Of a DNA stretch of 64,000 nucleotides, positions 22,446 to 32,900 are shown piece after piece. The DNA is from Babylonia areolata (Eukaryota; Mollusca; Gastropoda; Neogastropoda; Buccinidae): assembly GCF_041734735.1 (NCBI RefSeq), contig NC_134878.1, positions 3,444,736-3,508,735 on the forward strand, given 5' to 3'. Position 1 is the first letter of the stretch; every line of letters begins with the position of its first letter. The notes beneath the pieces are model-generated. The model was given only the letters and a program-made list of their open reading frames with translations, had not been told where the DNA came from and ran no database searches. Made by a program: the position numbers and the translations under genes.

Positions 22446-22625
22446 ACGTATGATAGTCAGTCGTGTCCAACTATGACCATCAGAACAAGAGGCGGCAACT
22501 GCTGTCCCACCTATCTGGGCTAGAATTTAATTAAAGTGGAGAGTGTCTTGCTCAAGTTACATCCCCTAGTAGTCTTTATGTCAGTATAAACCACCACTCA
22601 GATCTGATCTTGACAAGTTAACTGT
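22446..22625 (+). mobile_element. Possible dispersed repeat (SINE-like body), uncertain
   Basis: The block gatagtcagtcgtgtccaac through ggagagtgtcttgctcaag has the look of a conserved interspersed element familiar from gastropod DNA. That is recognition, not a within-window match over its length. Its first bases resemble gatagtcagtcgtgattatc at 61695. Confidence 0.3.
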
Positions 22626-22947
22626 TTCAACTCTCATAATTCTGGTCTAAGAAAACGTAGATATGAGACAGCGCAGAAGGCAGTAAACGTTATGACTTGT
22701 TCTGAAAAAAAGTTCAGTTTCAGATACTAAAAATCAATAACATGTTTACTGATTTTTGAAACTTTGGAATATGCCTGTGTGTCTTCAAAAAGGCAATAGC
22801 TGAAATCATTGTCTTTTTAATCAAGGTCTGCCACCCTGCTCTGAATACTAACATATGTGTGTCATTTCTTAAATAACTGATTAATTAACGTGTGTCATTT
22901 CTTAAATAACTGATTAATTAACACACAATCATTTTAAAAATTGGCTC

Positions 22948-22949
<2 letters not shown>

Positions 22950-22978
<29 letters not shown>

Positions 22979-22979
22979 G

Positions 22980-23019
<40 letters not shown>

Positions 23020-23175
23020 ATGTGCATGTCTGTTGAGAGATCTATATTCATATGTGTGTGAGCACGTGTGTGGGGAGGGGTTGGGGGTGTGTGTGCGGCG
23101 GGCAAGGGGGGTTGTGTGTGTATGTGTGTGTAGGTTTATATGTGTGTGCATGTATATGTGTGTGTGTGTGTGTAT
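22950..23175. repeat. (GT)n-rich low-complexity tract
   Basis: Long GT runs are interrupted by gtgcatgtgcatg, gggg and atat pieces. Confidence 0.95.
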
Positions 23176-23275
23176 GTGCATGCATGCGCATGCAAGGTTA
23201 TGTGAATTATATAATTGTGCATGGATTTTAAATACTGTTGAATAACAACTAGTTTTAATCATGTACGTCATTGTT

Positions 23276-24337
23276 TTAACCCCTAGGCTGCCTGCATGAC
23301 GAGATAACTCGTCATGGCAAGCATGTATGCTTCGCTGCCTGCATGACGAGATAACTCGTCATCGAAATATTCGGACTTTTCCCTGGTTTGCATTCACTTC
23401 CTTGGCAAAAATAGTGGTAGCTTTAGCCTGGGGAATCTCTCTAGATTCTATTCATAGCTAGAAACCCCATCTACGTCATGAAGCAGTCCTTTATTTGAAC
23501 GTTTTGGTTGGGTCACTGTCCAAGTGTTTGCCTGACTTCTCTCCTCGCTCGCTCAACAAAATGTCGGACTGATGCCGTGCTCTAGACATGCGATCATGAC
23601 GAACTAAATCAACCATGATTTCTTTCTTTAGCTGATGCTCAGAAAGAATTGAAGCGTAAATTCGAAGGAGAAGATAGAGATGAACATTTATAGGACGATC
23701 TGATAGAAAATAAAGGGAGTAATCAAGAGAGTGGCCAAGATGCGACTGTCAGTGAGTGATGCCGGCTGTACAGATGTTAGCAGACGACAGATGACCGAAT
23801 TAGCAGCAGAGCGATATTCTTGGCACGCAGCCAACGCGGTCTGATGAAAACTGAATCAAGTGACCGTGTGAGAGGGGTGAGGAGGAGGGGGGGGTGGAGA
23901 CTGAGGAAGTGTGGCCTCACATCCATCTTATCAGTTGGAGAAGTCACAATGTATTGTGTATCTATCTCTTAAAAATATATATATTGTGGTTGTTCTAGTA
24001 TGATTTTGTGTTTGCAGATATCCATTTGTCCAGAAAATATGATGTTTTTGTGCAAATTACCTGACTAATAATTGTAATGAACAAGTTGAAAATGTGACAA
24101 AAAACAAAACACTGATTTCAAAACAACAGCATGTCACTAAAACTATATAAAATGGGAAAATAGCATGTGTTTTGTATTCTTTATTCATTTACCTTTCAGA
24201 AAATATATACTTTTATGGGTCTTTCTCCAATAACAAAGAGCACAGAATTTTTTGAAAATTTATACCCGTTTTTTGTGAAAAAACCCTGGCAAATAGATTT
24301 CACTTAAATCTTATTTTCCTGGCAGCGAAAGGGTTAA
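23276..24337 (+). mobile_element. piggyBac-type DNA transposon, internally deleted copy, 1.06 kb
   Basis: TTAA at 23276-23279 is followed by CCCCTAGGCTGCC. The right end, GGCAGCGAAAGGG, is followed by TTAA (24334-24337). TTAA flanks and CCCT-type terminal inverted repeats are the piggyBac signature. An imperfect duplication near the left end carries a palindrome, atgacgagataactcgtcat, twice. Inside, near 23632-23690, is a short coding remnant, ADAQKELKRKFEGED, interrupted soon after by a stop. No transposase catalytic domain remains, so it would be non-autonomous. A second copy of the left part lies at 26584. Confidence 0.85.
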
Positions 24338-25215
24338 CTATTAGTATATTTTCATCTGTTGTCTCACTGTGCTTATCACCCTGGTTGATTTGTGATCATT
24401 GTATGAGATTGATCAGCATTAACTTTGTATCTATGCATTTTATGTTCCTCATGTATATAGGATGAATGACTGTGAAAGTATGTTATCATTACATGTGCAT
24501 GATTGTGATCATTGTATGAAAGATCCTTATCAACTTAGAATTTGAGCATTTTATGTCTTTTATGTGTTTACATTGAGTGACTGTGATTTCGTGTATTGTT
24601 TTCATAAAATACGCCACACATGAATTCCTCTTATTGAGATAAAAGTATTCTGTATACTATATCACTGGCATTTGCTGAGAAAATGCCACTGTTGAAATTT
24701 ACCCCCCCCCCCCCCCACACACACACACACACACAAAACAGGGTTAATACACAGACACTTTTTGTAAACACATGAGTCAAATATAAGGAAGTTAATCACA
24801 ATGAATAAATCAAAAGGCAAAAGGAAAATGCAAAAATCTCTGAGTAACAAGTAACGCTGAAATCCAACTAAAAAGCATGCACCAATTCAACCAACACAAA
24901 CAAAAACTTTGCATATCATAAAAAATATATATTAAATCTTAAAATCAGTCGATCACATTTGATTATAAAAATGTTAAAATCTTGAATCAGTCAATGACAG
25001 TCTTTTAAATAACACATGACTTGTATACAGTCACTGATGGGCAGTCAAGAAAAACAGGCCCACTCCTAAAATGTCGATGATCATGATTATAAAAAAAATA
25101 TGTCTGTCTGTAGACAACTATATCTTCCCCTTGTAGTTTGACTGGAAGAGACCGTGTTCATACACAGATATCTACAAACTGAACAAATATACACAGGTAC
25201 AATGCATAAATATAC
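24338..25215. other. No gene; decayed dispersed repeat and CA/poly-C run
   Basis: 24665-24790 is the degraded relative of the 6490-6610 repeat. A poly-C run followed by a CA run lies at 24702-24737. The remainder is AT-rich without exon signals. Confidence 0.45.
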
Positions 25216-25219
25216 TTAC

Positions 25220-25375
25220 ACAAGAACAGTATCAATGCCTAAGAAACATACTGTATCACTAATACAATTTGTCCCTCACCAGTGACCATATTTACACAAG
25301 AACAGTATCAATGCCTAAGAAACATGCTATATCACGAATACAATTTGTCCCTCACCAGTGACCCTCTTTCTTCAT
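25220..25375. repeat. Tandem duplication, about 74-bp unit, 2 copies
   Basis: The phrase acacaagaacagtatcaatg to gtccctcaccagtgacc appears twice. Confidence 0.9.
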
Positions 25376-25679
25376 AAATGTCAAATGCTTTTATCTACAA
25401 ACAGAATTTAGACACTGCCCCATACCTGTGACAATACATTCACCAATTTCATTTACCACTGAAAAATATCTTCAACTCATTTAATGACCATTAACATTCA
25501 AAACAAAATTTCAATTCATTCACCAATTCCATTTTCACATAAAAAAAACAACAACCAACAACCTTCAATTAACAAAATTGAAAACAAGAAATTAGGAGAA
25601 AACAAATGCAGATTTGAATGGAAAGTAACAACTTACTTCAGTTTTGTGATAGTAGCTTTTTCAGTCTTCTTAAATTCCC

Positions 25680-25855
25680 CTTTCAGTGAACAACATGTTT
25701 TTCCCTTTCTTTCTTTTCCTGTGAGACATTGTCTTAACCTTTCAATGAACAACATGTTTTTCCCTTTCTTTCTTTTCCTGTGAGACATTGTCTTAACCTT
25801 TCAATGAACAACATGTTTTTCCTTTCTTTCTTTTCCTGTGAGACACTGGCTTAAA
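25680..25855. repeat. Tandem triplicate, about 60-bp unit
   Basis: Three copies carry tgaacaacatgtttttccc, ttcttttcctgtgagaca and ttaacctttcaa. Confidence 0.9.
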
Positions 25856-25924
25856 AATGTTCCAACTTGGGTAGGTGAAACCGTCCATTGCAATCACACA
25901 CAGACCCAAAAGGAAGAGGGGAAA

Positions 25925-26280
25925 GACATGCACACACAGACAGACACACAGACAGACACACAATCCAAAAAACAAAGACATGCACACACAGACAAACACA
26001 CAGATCCAAAAAACAAAGACATGCACACACAGACAGACAGACAGACAGACACACAAATCCAAAAAACAAAGACATGCACACACAGACAGACACACAAATC
26101 CAAAAAACAAAGACATGCACACACAGACAAACACACAGATCCAAAAAACAAAGACATGCACACACAGACAGACACACCGACAGACACACAAATCCAAAAA
26201 ACAAAGACATGCACACACAGACAAACACACAGACTGACACACAAATCCAAAAAACAAAGACCTGCACACACAGACAGAAA
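25925..26280. repeat. Minisatellite, about 42-48-bp unit, about 8 copies
   Basis: Units of gacatgcacacacagaca plus a variable CACA stretch and atccaaaaaacaaa. Frames on both strands stay open (Cys/Val/Ser-rich on -, His/Thr-rich on +) because the unit lacks stops; they are not genes. Confidence 0.95.
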
Positions 26281-26464
26281 CTGGCACAAGTTCCAAGAGG
26301 GCCGCTGGCTGCCATAGAAGTTATCACAGCTGTCAGTCTGAAGAAGAGAGCCACCATCAATCTTGCTCCTTCACAACATCTCTGTAGGGAGACAGCCACC
26401 ATCCATGCCCCTCCATTACAATTCTGGCGTGGTCTGTGTGGCACATCATCGAATCACTGTCGCC

Positions 26465-26491
26465 TTACAAGTTGGAGTGGGAGCCGTAGGC
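26465..26491 (-). CDS. Candidate last coding exon of CDC14 (tentative)
   Basis: The preceding CDC14 exon (29794-29956) ends in phase 0. On the - strand a CAG (26492-26494) is followed by eight in-phase codons, AYGSHSNL, and TAA (26465-26467). The upstream pyrimidine tract is only moderate (actctgctgtgttgcag). The codons are too few to test by family similarity. An alternative at 16181 is listed among rejected items. If correct, the last intron is 3.3 kb and contains the C-rich array. Confidence 0.3.
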   Translation of the reverse strand, partial: AYGSHSNL

Positions 26492-26583
26492 CTGCAACAC
26501 AGCAGAGTATCACTATAAAGGTGACTGTTCTTAAAACCCTTCGTCATTCTGACACCAAAGTGGTCCTACAAAGGTGATTGTTC

Positions 26584-27014
26584 TTAACCCCTAGGCTGCC
26601 TATATGACAAGATAACTCATCGCAAGCATGTACGCTTCGCTGCCACAATGATGAGATAACTCGTCATCAAAATATTCTGACTTTTCCATGCTTTGCATTC
26701 AGTTCGCTGACAAAAATGCTGATAGCTTTAGCTTGGGGAATCTTTCTAGATTCTATTCATAGCTAGCAACACCATCAACGTCCTGAGGCAGTCCTATATT
26801 TGAATGTTTTGGTTGGGTTACTGGCCACAGTGTTTGCCTGGCTCCTCTCATCGCTTGTTCAACAAAATGTCGGACTGACGCTGTGCTCAAGACATGTGAT
26901 CATGGCGAACTAAATCAACCAAGATTGTTTTCTTTAGCTGATGCTCAGAAAGAATTGAAGCGTAAATTCGAAGGAGAAGACAGTGATGAACATTTATTGG
27001 ATGATTTGATAGTT
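26584..27014 (+). mobile_element. piggyBac-type element, left end only (copy 2)
   Basis: TTAA at 26584-26587 is followed by CCCCTAGGCTGCC and about 430 bases colinear with the 23276 copy. It includes aacaaaatgtcggactga and the coding remnant LADAQKELKRKFEGEDSDE, here with the frame open to DDLIV. It then stops abruptly at the C-rich array; I found no right-end GGCAGC..TTAA beyond the array. Confidence 0.8.
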
Positions 27015-29266
27015 GGCCCCACCCTGCCTCTCCCAGCCAACGCCAACCCCCCCCCCCCCCACCCCCACCCCCAAACCTGCCTCTCCCAGCCAGTGCCACC
27101 CCCCCCCCCACCCCCAACCTGCCTCTTCCAGCCAGTGCCACCCCCCCACCCAACCTGCCTCTTCCAGCCAGCGCCACCCCCCCCCCCCAAAAAACCTGCC
27201 TCTCCCAGCCAGCGCCACCCCCCATGCCTCTTCTAGCCAGCTCCACCGCCCCCCCACCCTGCCTCTTCCAGCAAGTGCCACCCCCCCCAGCATGCCTCTT
27301 CCAGCCAGTGCCACCCCCCCCCCCCAACCCCTCCCAAACTTGCCTCTTCCAGCCAGTGCCACCCCCCCAGCATGCCTCTTCCAGCCAGTGCCACCACCCC
27401 CCCCTCAACCCCTCCCAAACTTGCCTCTTCAGCCAGTGCCACCCCCCCCAGCATGCCTCTTCCAGCCAGTGCCACCCCCCCAGCATGCCTCTTCCAGCCA
27501 GTGCCACCCCCCCACCCTGCCTCTTCCAGCCAGTGCCACCCCCCCACCCTGCCTCTTCCAGCCAGTGCCACCCCCCCCCCCCCCCCACTCCCTCCAGCCA
27601 GCGCCATCCCCACCTGCCTCTTCCAGCCAGCGCCATCCCCCCCACCCTGCCTCTTCCAGCCAGCGCCATCCCCCCTCCACCCTGCCTCTTCCAGCCAGCG
27701 CCATCCCCCCCACCACCCTGCCTCTTCCAGCCAGCGCCACCCCCCACCACACCCTGCCTCTTCCAGCCAGCGCCACCCCCCCACCACACCCTGCCTCTTC
27801 CAGCCAGCGCCACCCCCCCACCACACCCTGCCTCTTCCAGCCAGCGCCATCCCCCCACCACACCCTGCCTCTTCCAGCCAGCGTCACCCCCCCCACCACA
27901 CCCTGCCTCTTCCAGCCAGCGCCATCCCCCCACCACACCCTGCCTCTTCCAGCCAGCGCCATCCCCCCACCACACCCTGCCTCTTCCAGCCAGCGCCACC
28001 CCCCCACCACACCCTGCCTCTTCCAGCCAGCGCCATCCCCCCACCACACCCTGCCTCTTCCAGCCAGCGCCATCCCCCCACCACACCCTGCCTCTTCCAG
28101 CCAGCGCCACCCCCCCCACCACACCCTGCCTCTTCCAGCCAGCGCCATCCCCCACCACACCCTGCCTCTTCCAGCCAGCGCCATCCCCCCACCACACCCT
28201 GCCTCTTCTAGCCAGCTCCACCGCCCCCCACCCTGCCTCTTCCAGCCAGCGCCACCACCCACCATCTCTTCCAGCCAGTGCCACTGCCCCCCACCCTGCC
28301 TCTTCCAGCCAGCGCCACCACCCACCATCTCTTCCAGCCAGTGCCACCCCCCCCAGCATGCCTCTTCCAGCCAGTGCCACCCCCCCCCAGCATGCCTCTT
28401 CCAGCCAGCGCCACCCCCCCCACCCCCCTCAACCCCTCCCTAACTTGCCTCTTCCAGCCAGTGCCACCCCCCCAGCATGCCTCTTCCAGCCAGCGCCACT
28501 CCCCCCCCCCAACCCCTCCCAAACTTGCCTCTTCCAGCCAGTGCCACCCCCCCAGCATGCCTCTTCCAGCCAGCGCCATCCCCCCCCCACTCCCTCACCC
28601 ACCCTGCCTCTTCCAGCCAGCGCCATCCCCCCACCACACCCTGCCTCTTCCAGCCAGCGCCACCCCCCCACCACACCCTGCCTCTTCCAGCCAGCGCCAT
28701 CCCCCCACCACACCCTGCCTCTTCCAGCCAGGGCCATCCCCCCCAGCATGCCTCTTCCAGCCAGCGCCATCCCTCCCACCCTGCCTCTTCCAGCCAGCGC
28801 CATCCCCCCACCACACCCTGCCTCTTCCAGCCAGCGCCATCCCCCACCACACCCTGCCTCTTCCAGCCAGCGCCATCCCCCCCCCCCCACCCTGCCTCTT
28901 CCAGCCAGCGCCATCCCCCACCCTGCCTCTTCCAACCAGCGCCATCCCCCCCAGCATGCCTCTTCCAGCCAGTGCCATCCCCCACCATGCCTCTTCCAGC
29001 CAGCGCCACCCCCCCCCCCCCCCACCCTGCCTCTTCCAGCCAGCACCATCCCCCACCCTGCCTCTTCCAGCCAGCGCCACCCCCCCACCACACCCTGCCT
29101 CTTCCAGCCAGCGCCATCCCCCACCCTACCTCTTCCAGCCAGCGCCATCCCCCCACCTCACCCTGCCTCTTCCAGCTGCGCCACTCCCCCACCACACCCT
29201 GCCTCTTCCAGCCAGCGCCATCCCCCACCATGCCTCTTCCAGCCAGCACCATCCCCCACTATGCTT
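27015..29266. repeat. C-rich minisatellite, 25-33-bp unit, about 75 copies
   Basis: The core ctgcctcttccagccagcgc is followed by cat or cac, a C run and ca, cca or ccacca. Variants carry agcatg for accctg and cagtgcc for cagcgcc; a longer variant with aacccctcccaaact recurs at 27325, 27407, 28432 and 28510. Stops are absent from the unit, so frames up to 690 codons (+) and 497 codons (-) run through it. These low-complexity frames on both strands are artefacts. In CDC14 transcript sense the array is G-rich. Confidence 0.95.
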
Positions 29267-29793
29267 CTTGGTGGGGTTTTAAGTGTTAAAAAATAAATAC
29301 AATGATATCACTGATCCCCCCATGTCCCCAAACCTTTAGGGGAAAAAAGGAGAAGAAAAGACAAAAAAGAGCTTTTAGTATTATCAAAGTGTCAAGCTGA
29401 ACAGTAAGAGAGAGAGAGAGAGAGAGGGAGAGAGAAAGATCATGAAGAAAAACATGAAAAATGTGAAAACAACAATTTACCTAAACAAATTTTTGGAATG
29501 AATATGCTAAAAGTAAGGAAATAAATTTTAGAGAACAAAAAAGTTTGTGACCTTTTTTAAGTCAAACTGTGTAGCAATATCAAATGAAATCAAATTAAAT
29601 CAAATTAACACAAAAATGAAAAAGTGAAACATGATGGAAAAGTAAAGTTTCTGATCTACAAAACTGAACATAAAAAAAAAAAAAAAATAAAAAAAAAGGA
29701 GAAAAAAAACAACAAACAGAAAAAAAACCTATCTACAACCAGGGTTAGACTATACACACACAGCCCGATACACCAGGCAAGAGCTTGACTTAC
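29267..29793. other. CDC14 intron flank with A-rich and (GA)n tracts
   Basis: A GA run lies at 29407-29435 and A runs at 29673-29730. No exon was seen between the array and the CDC14 donor at 29793. Confidence 0.5.
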
Positions 29794-29956
29794 TGTGTGA
29801 CTGGAGGAATACAAATGATATTTGTAGGGCCAGGAGGACGTCAATTCGGAGGAAGACTTATAGATATCACCACAACTAGACAACATGCTTCCTTTATAGT
29901 CCCTTGATTTTGTGTCCAAGCTGTCAGTTTCTAAGCCATACCCTAAGCGGCTTGCA
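29794..29956 (-). CDS. CDC14: CDC14 exon, C-terminal tail (exon 11 of those seen)
   Basis: Acceptor ctcactcacag before 29956, donor GTAAGT at 29793. One base completes the codon split with the previous exon, then 54 codons follow: [17 protein letters not shown], then a Ser-rich stretch ending SSSHT. Both splice sites are strong and the phase fits. The sequence is not conserved enough to be identified by family alone, so the assignment rests on phase, strand, coding look and position. Confidence 0.7.
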
Positions 29957-32900
29957 CTGTGAGTGAGAGAAAAAAACAAATGAAAAACAAATATCATGGC
30001 ATAAGCAGGCAATGCAACACAAATATGAATAAAACTGAATTTTTAACAATACTTAATAAATAAAAAAATAAACAAAAGATTCCCACATATTCCAGATGCA
30101 AAAAACAACATCTCAAACACTTGATAAATACAGCATCCAAACTTTGTCTTTTTATCTTTTTTCTTTTTTTTTCTAAGAAAACTGAAGCATAATTTTCAAG
30201 AAGCTCATAACAATGTTACAGAAGCAGATCCAAACCAATTTAGTTTCTCAAATCTTTTGAATAAATATTACAACATCAATGTTTCCCCTGTTATATTTTG
30301 GATAGACAGCATCTTATTTTATTATCATTTTCTTCTTTTTTTTCCAGTTATTTAAAGATTTCCACTGATTTATGCATTCTGGTAATTTGAAGAGCCTTCA
30401 GACAGGCGCCATAGCCGAATGGTTAAAGCGTTGGACTTTCAATCTGAGGGTCTCGGGTTCGAATCACAGTGACGGCGCCTGGTGGGTAAAGGGTGGAGAC
30501 TTTTTACGATCTCCCAGGTCAACATATGTGCAGACCTGCTAGTGCCTGAAGCCCCTTCATGTGTATGCGCAAGCATAAGATCAAATACGCATGTTAAAGA
30601 TCCTGTAATCCATGTCAGCGTTCGGTGGGTTATGGAAACAAGAACATACCCAGCATGCACACCCCTGAAAATGGAGTATGGCTGCCTACATGGCGGGGTA
30701 AAAACGGTCATACACGTAAAAAGCCCACTCGTGTATATACGAGTGAACATGGGAGTTGAAGCCCACGAACGCAGAAGAAGAAGAAGAAGAAGAAGAGCCT
30801 TCAGTCCAAATCAGCCACTGAGAATTTCACACAGTCTTTTTAGAGAAACACGCATAAATAGTTTTACATACACACAGACACATACTAACACTAACAGTAG
30901 GAGAACTCGCACATTTTCATCCATGACACGTAAGGCTTGTGGGCCCACTGACTGAAGCCAGAAACAACACTGTCAGCAGTTTTCATCCATGACATGAAAT
31001 GATGAAGCACAAATGCTTTGTCTCAAGAATTTAGTGACCTTGGAGCAAGTTCAAAATCAAACTGTTCATTATCTATACATTGGTCCAAGGTACATTCATA
31101 TCATTTGTCAATACAACTGTGTATTATCTATACATTGGTCCTAGTTACATTCATATCATTTGTCAACAGAACTGTGTATTATCTATACACTGGTCCTAGT
31201 TACATTCATATCATTTGTCTATCAATAGAACTGTGTATTATCTATACACTGGTCCTAGTTACATTCATATCATTTGTCAATAGAACTGTGTATTATCTAT
31301 ACATTGGTCCTAGTTACATTCATATCATTTGTCAATAGAACTGTGTATTATCTATACACTGGTCCTAGTTACATTCATATCATTTGTCAATAGAACTGTG
31401 TATTATCTATGCATTGGTCCTAGTTACATTCATATCATATGTCTATCAATAGAACTGTGTATTATCTATACACTGGTCCCAGTTACATTCATATCATTTG
31501 TCAATAGAACTGTGTATAATCTACACATTGGTCCTAGTTACATTCATATCATTTGTCAATAGAATTGTGTATTATTTATAGACTGGTCCTAGTTACATTC
31601 ATATCATTTGTCAATAGAACTGTGTATTATCTATACACTGGTCCTAGTTACATTCATACCATTTGTCAATAGAATTGTGTATTATCTATACACTGGTCCT
31701 AGTTACATTCATATCATTTGTCAATAGAATTGTGTATTATCTATACATTGGTCCTAGTTACATTCATATCATTTATCAATAGAATTGTGTATTATCTATA
31801 GACTGGTCCTAGTTACATTAATATCATGTCAATAGAGCTGTGTATTATCTATACACTGGTCCTAGTTACATTCATATCATTTGTCGACAGAACTGTGTAT
31901 TATCTATACACTGGTCCTAGTTACATTCATATCATTTGTTGATAGAACTGTGTATTATCTATACATTGGTACAAGGTATATTCATATCATGTCAATAGGA
32001 CAGTGTATTATCTATACACTGGTCCAAAGTACATTCATATCATGTCAATAGGACTGTGTATTATCTATACACTGGTCCAAAGTACATTCATATCATGTCA
32101 ATAGGACTGTGTATTATCTATAGATTGGTCCAAGTAGATTTTTATGAGACATGATGTCAAGTCAACAATGCCCACTTGCTGCTTCCCCCTCCCCCCCCCC
32201 CCCCACCCCCCCACTTCCCAAACCCATTCATGTGCGCACACACTCACACACATTACATTGCTTCCCCTGTCAGCTTTTTTCCAAGTTCTTTTAACTGAGA
32301 AAACAAGTAAAGCAAAGCGTGTATCTCCTGTTCCTCAGATATACTGATTACAAGCTTATCAAAGTAAATGTCATCGTAATTTTTTTTCACGAGAAAACCA
32401 GATATGGTAGCAAAAGGTCCTCTAAATCATCTTCTTCAAACAAGATCCTAAAAAACATGTTGTTTTTTTTTGACTTGTGAATCATCAAAGCAATATCATG
32501 CAGGCAGTCATGCAAGCATACATGAAATTCCAGCTTCCCTCATGAGCCTCTTTGTTCACTGATAACAATATAAATAAATAAATAAAAATCCCCAAAATAC
32601 ACATACATGCACAGACACACACACATACAAATACATGCAGGCATCCATGCGCACACGCAGAAACACACATACAAATACATGCATGCATGCATGTGCACAC
32701 ACAGACACATACACGCAGATACATGCATGCATCCATGCACACACACAGACACACACATACAAGTACATGCAGGCATCCATGCACAAACGCAGAAACACAC
32801 ATACAAATACATGCATGCATGCATGTGCACACACAGACACATACATGCAGATACATGCATGCATCCATGCACACACACAGACACACACATACAAATACAT

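Noticed and set aside
25793-26577. Cys/Val-rich - frames and His/Thr-rich + frames resembling secreted Cys-rich proteins
   Set aside because: Simple-sequence CACA/GACA array translated in several frames. No signal peptide or spaced Cys pattern independent of the unit.
26887-29296. Very long Pro-rich (+, 690 codons) and Gly/Trp-rich (-, 497 codons) open frames
   Set aside because: They run through a minisatellite whose unit contains no stop in several frames on both strands, with no start context, splice signals or non-repeat domain.
30402-30480. tRNA gene
   Set aside because: It has A and B boxes and acceptor-like ends, but it is the head of a SINE with body, GAA tail and target-site duplication. 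The folding does not give a clean tRNA.
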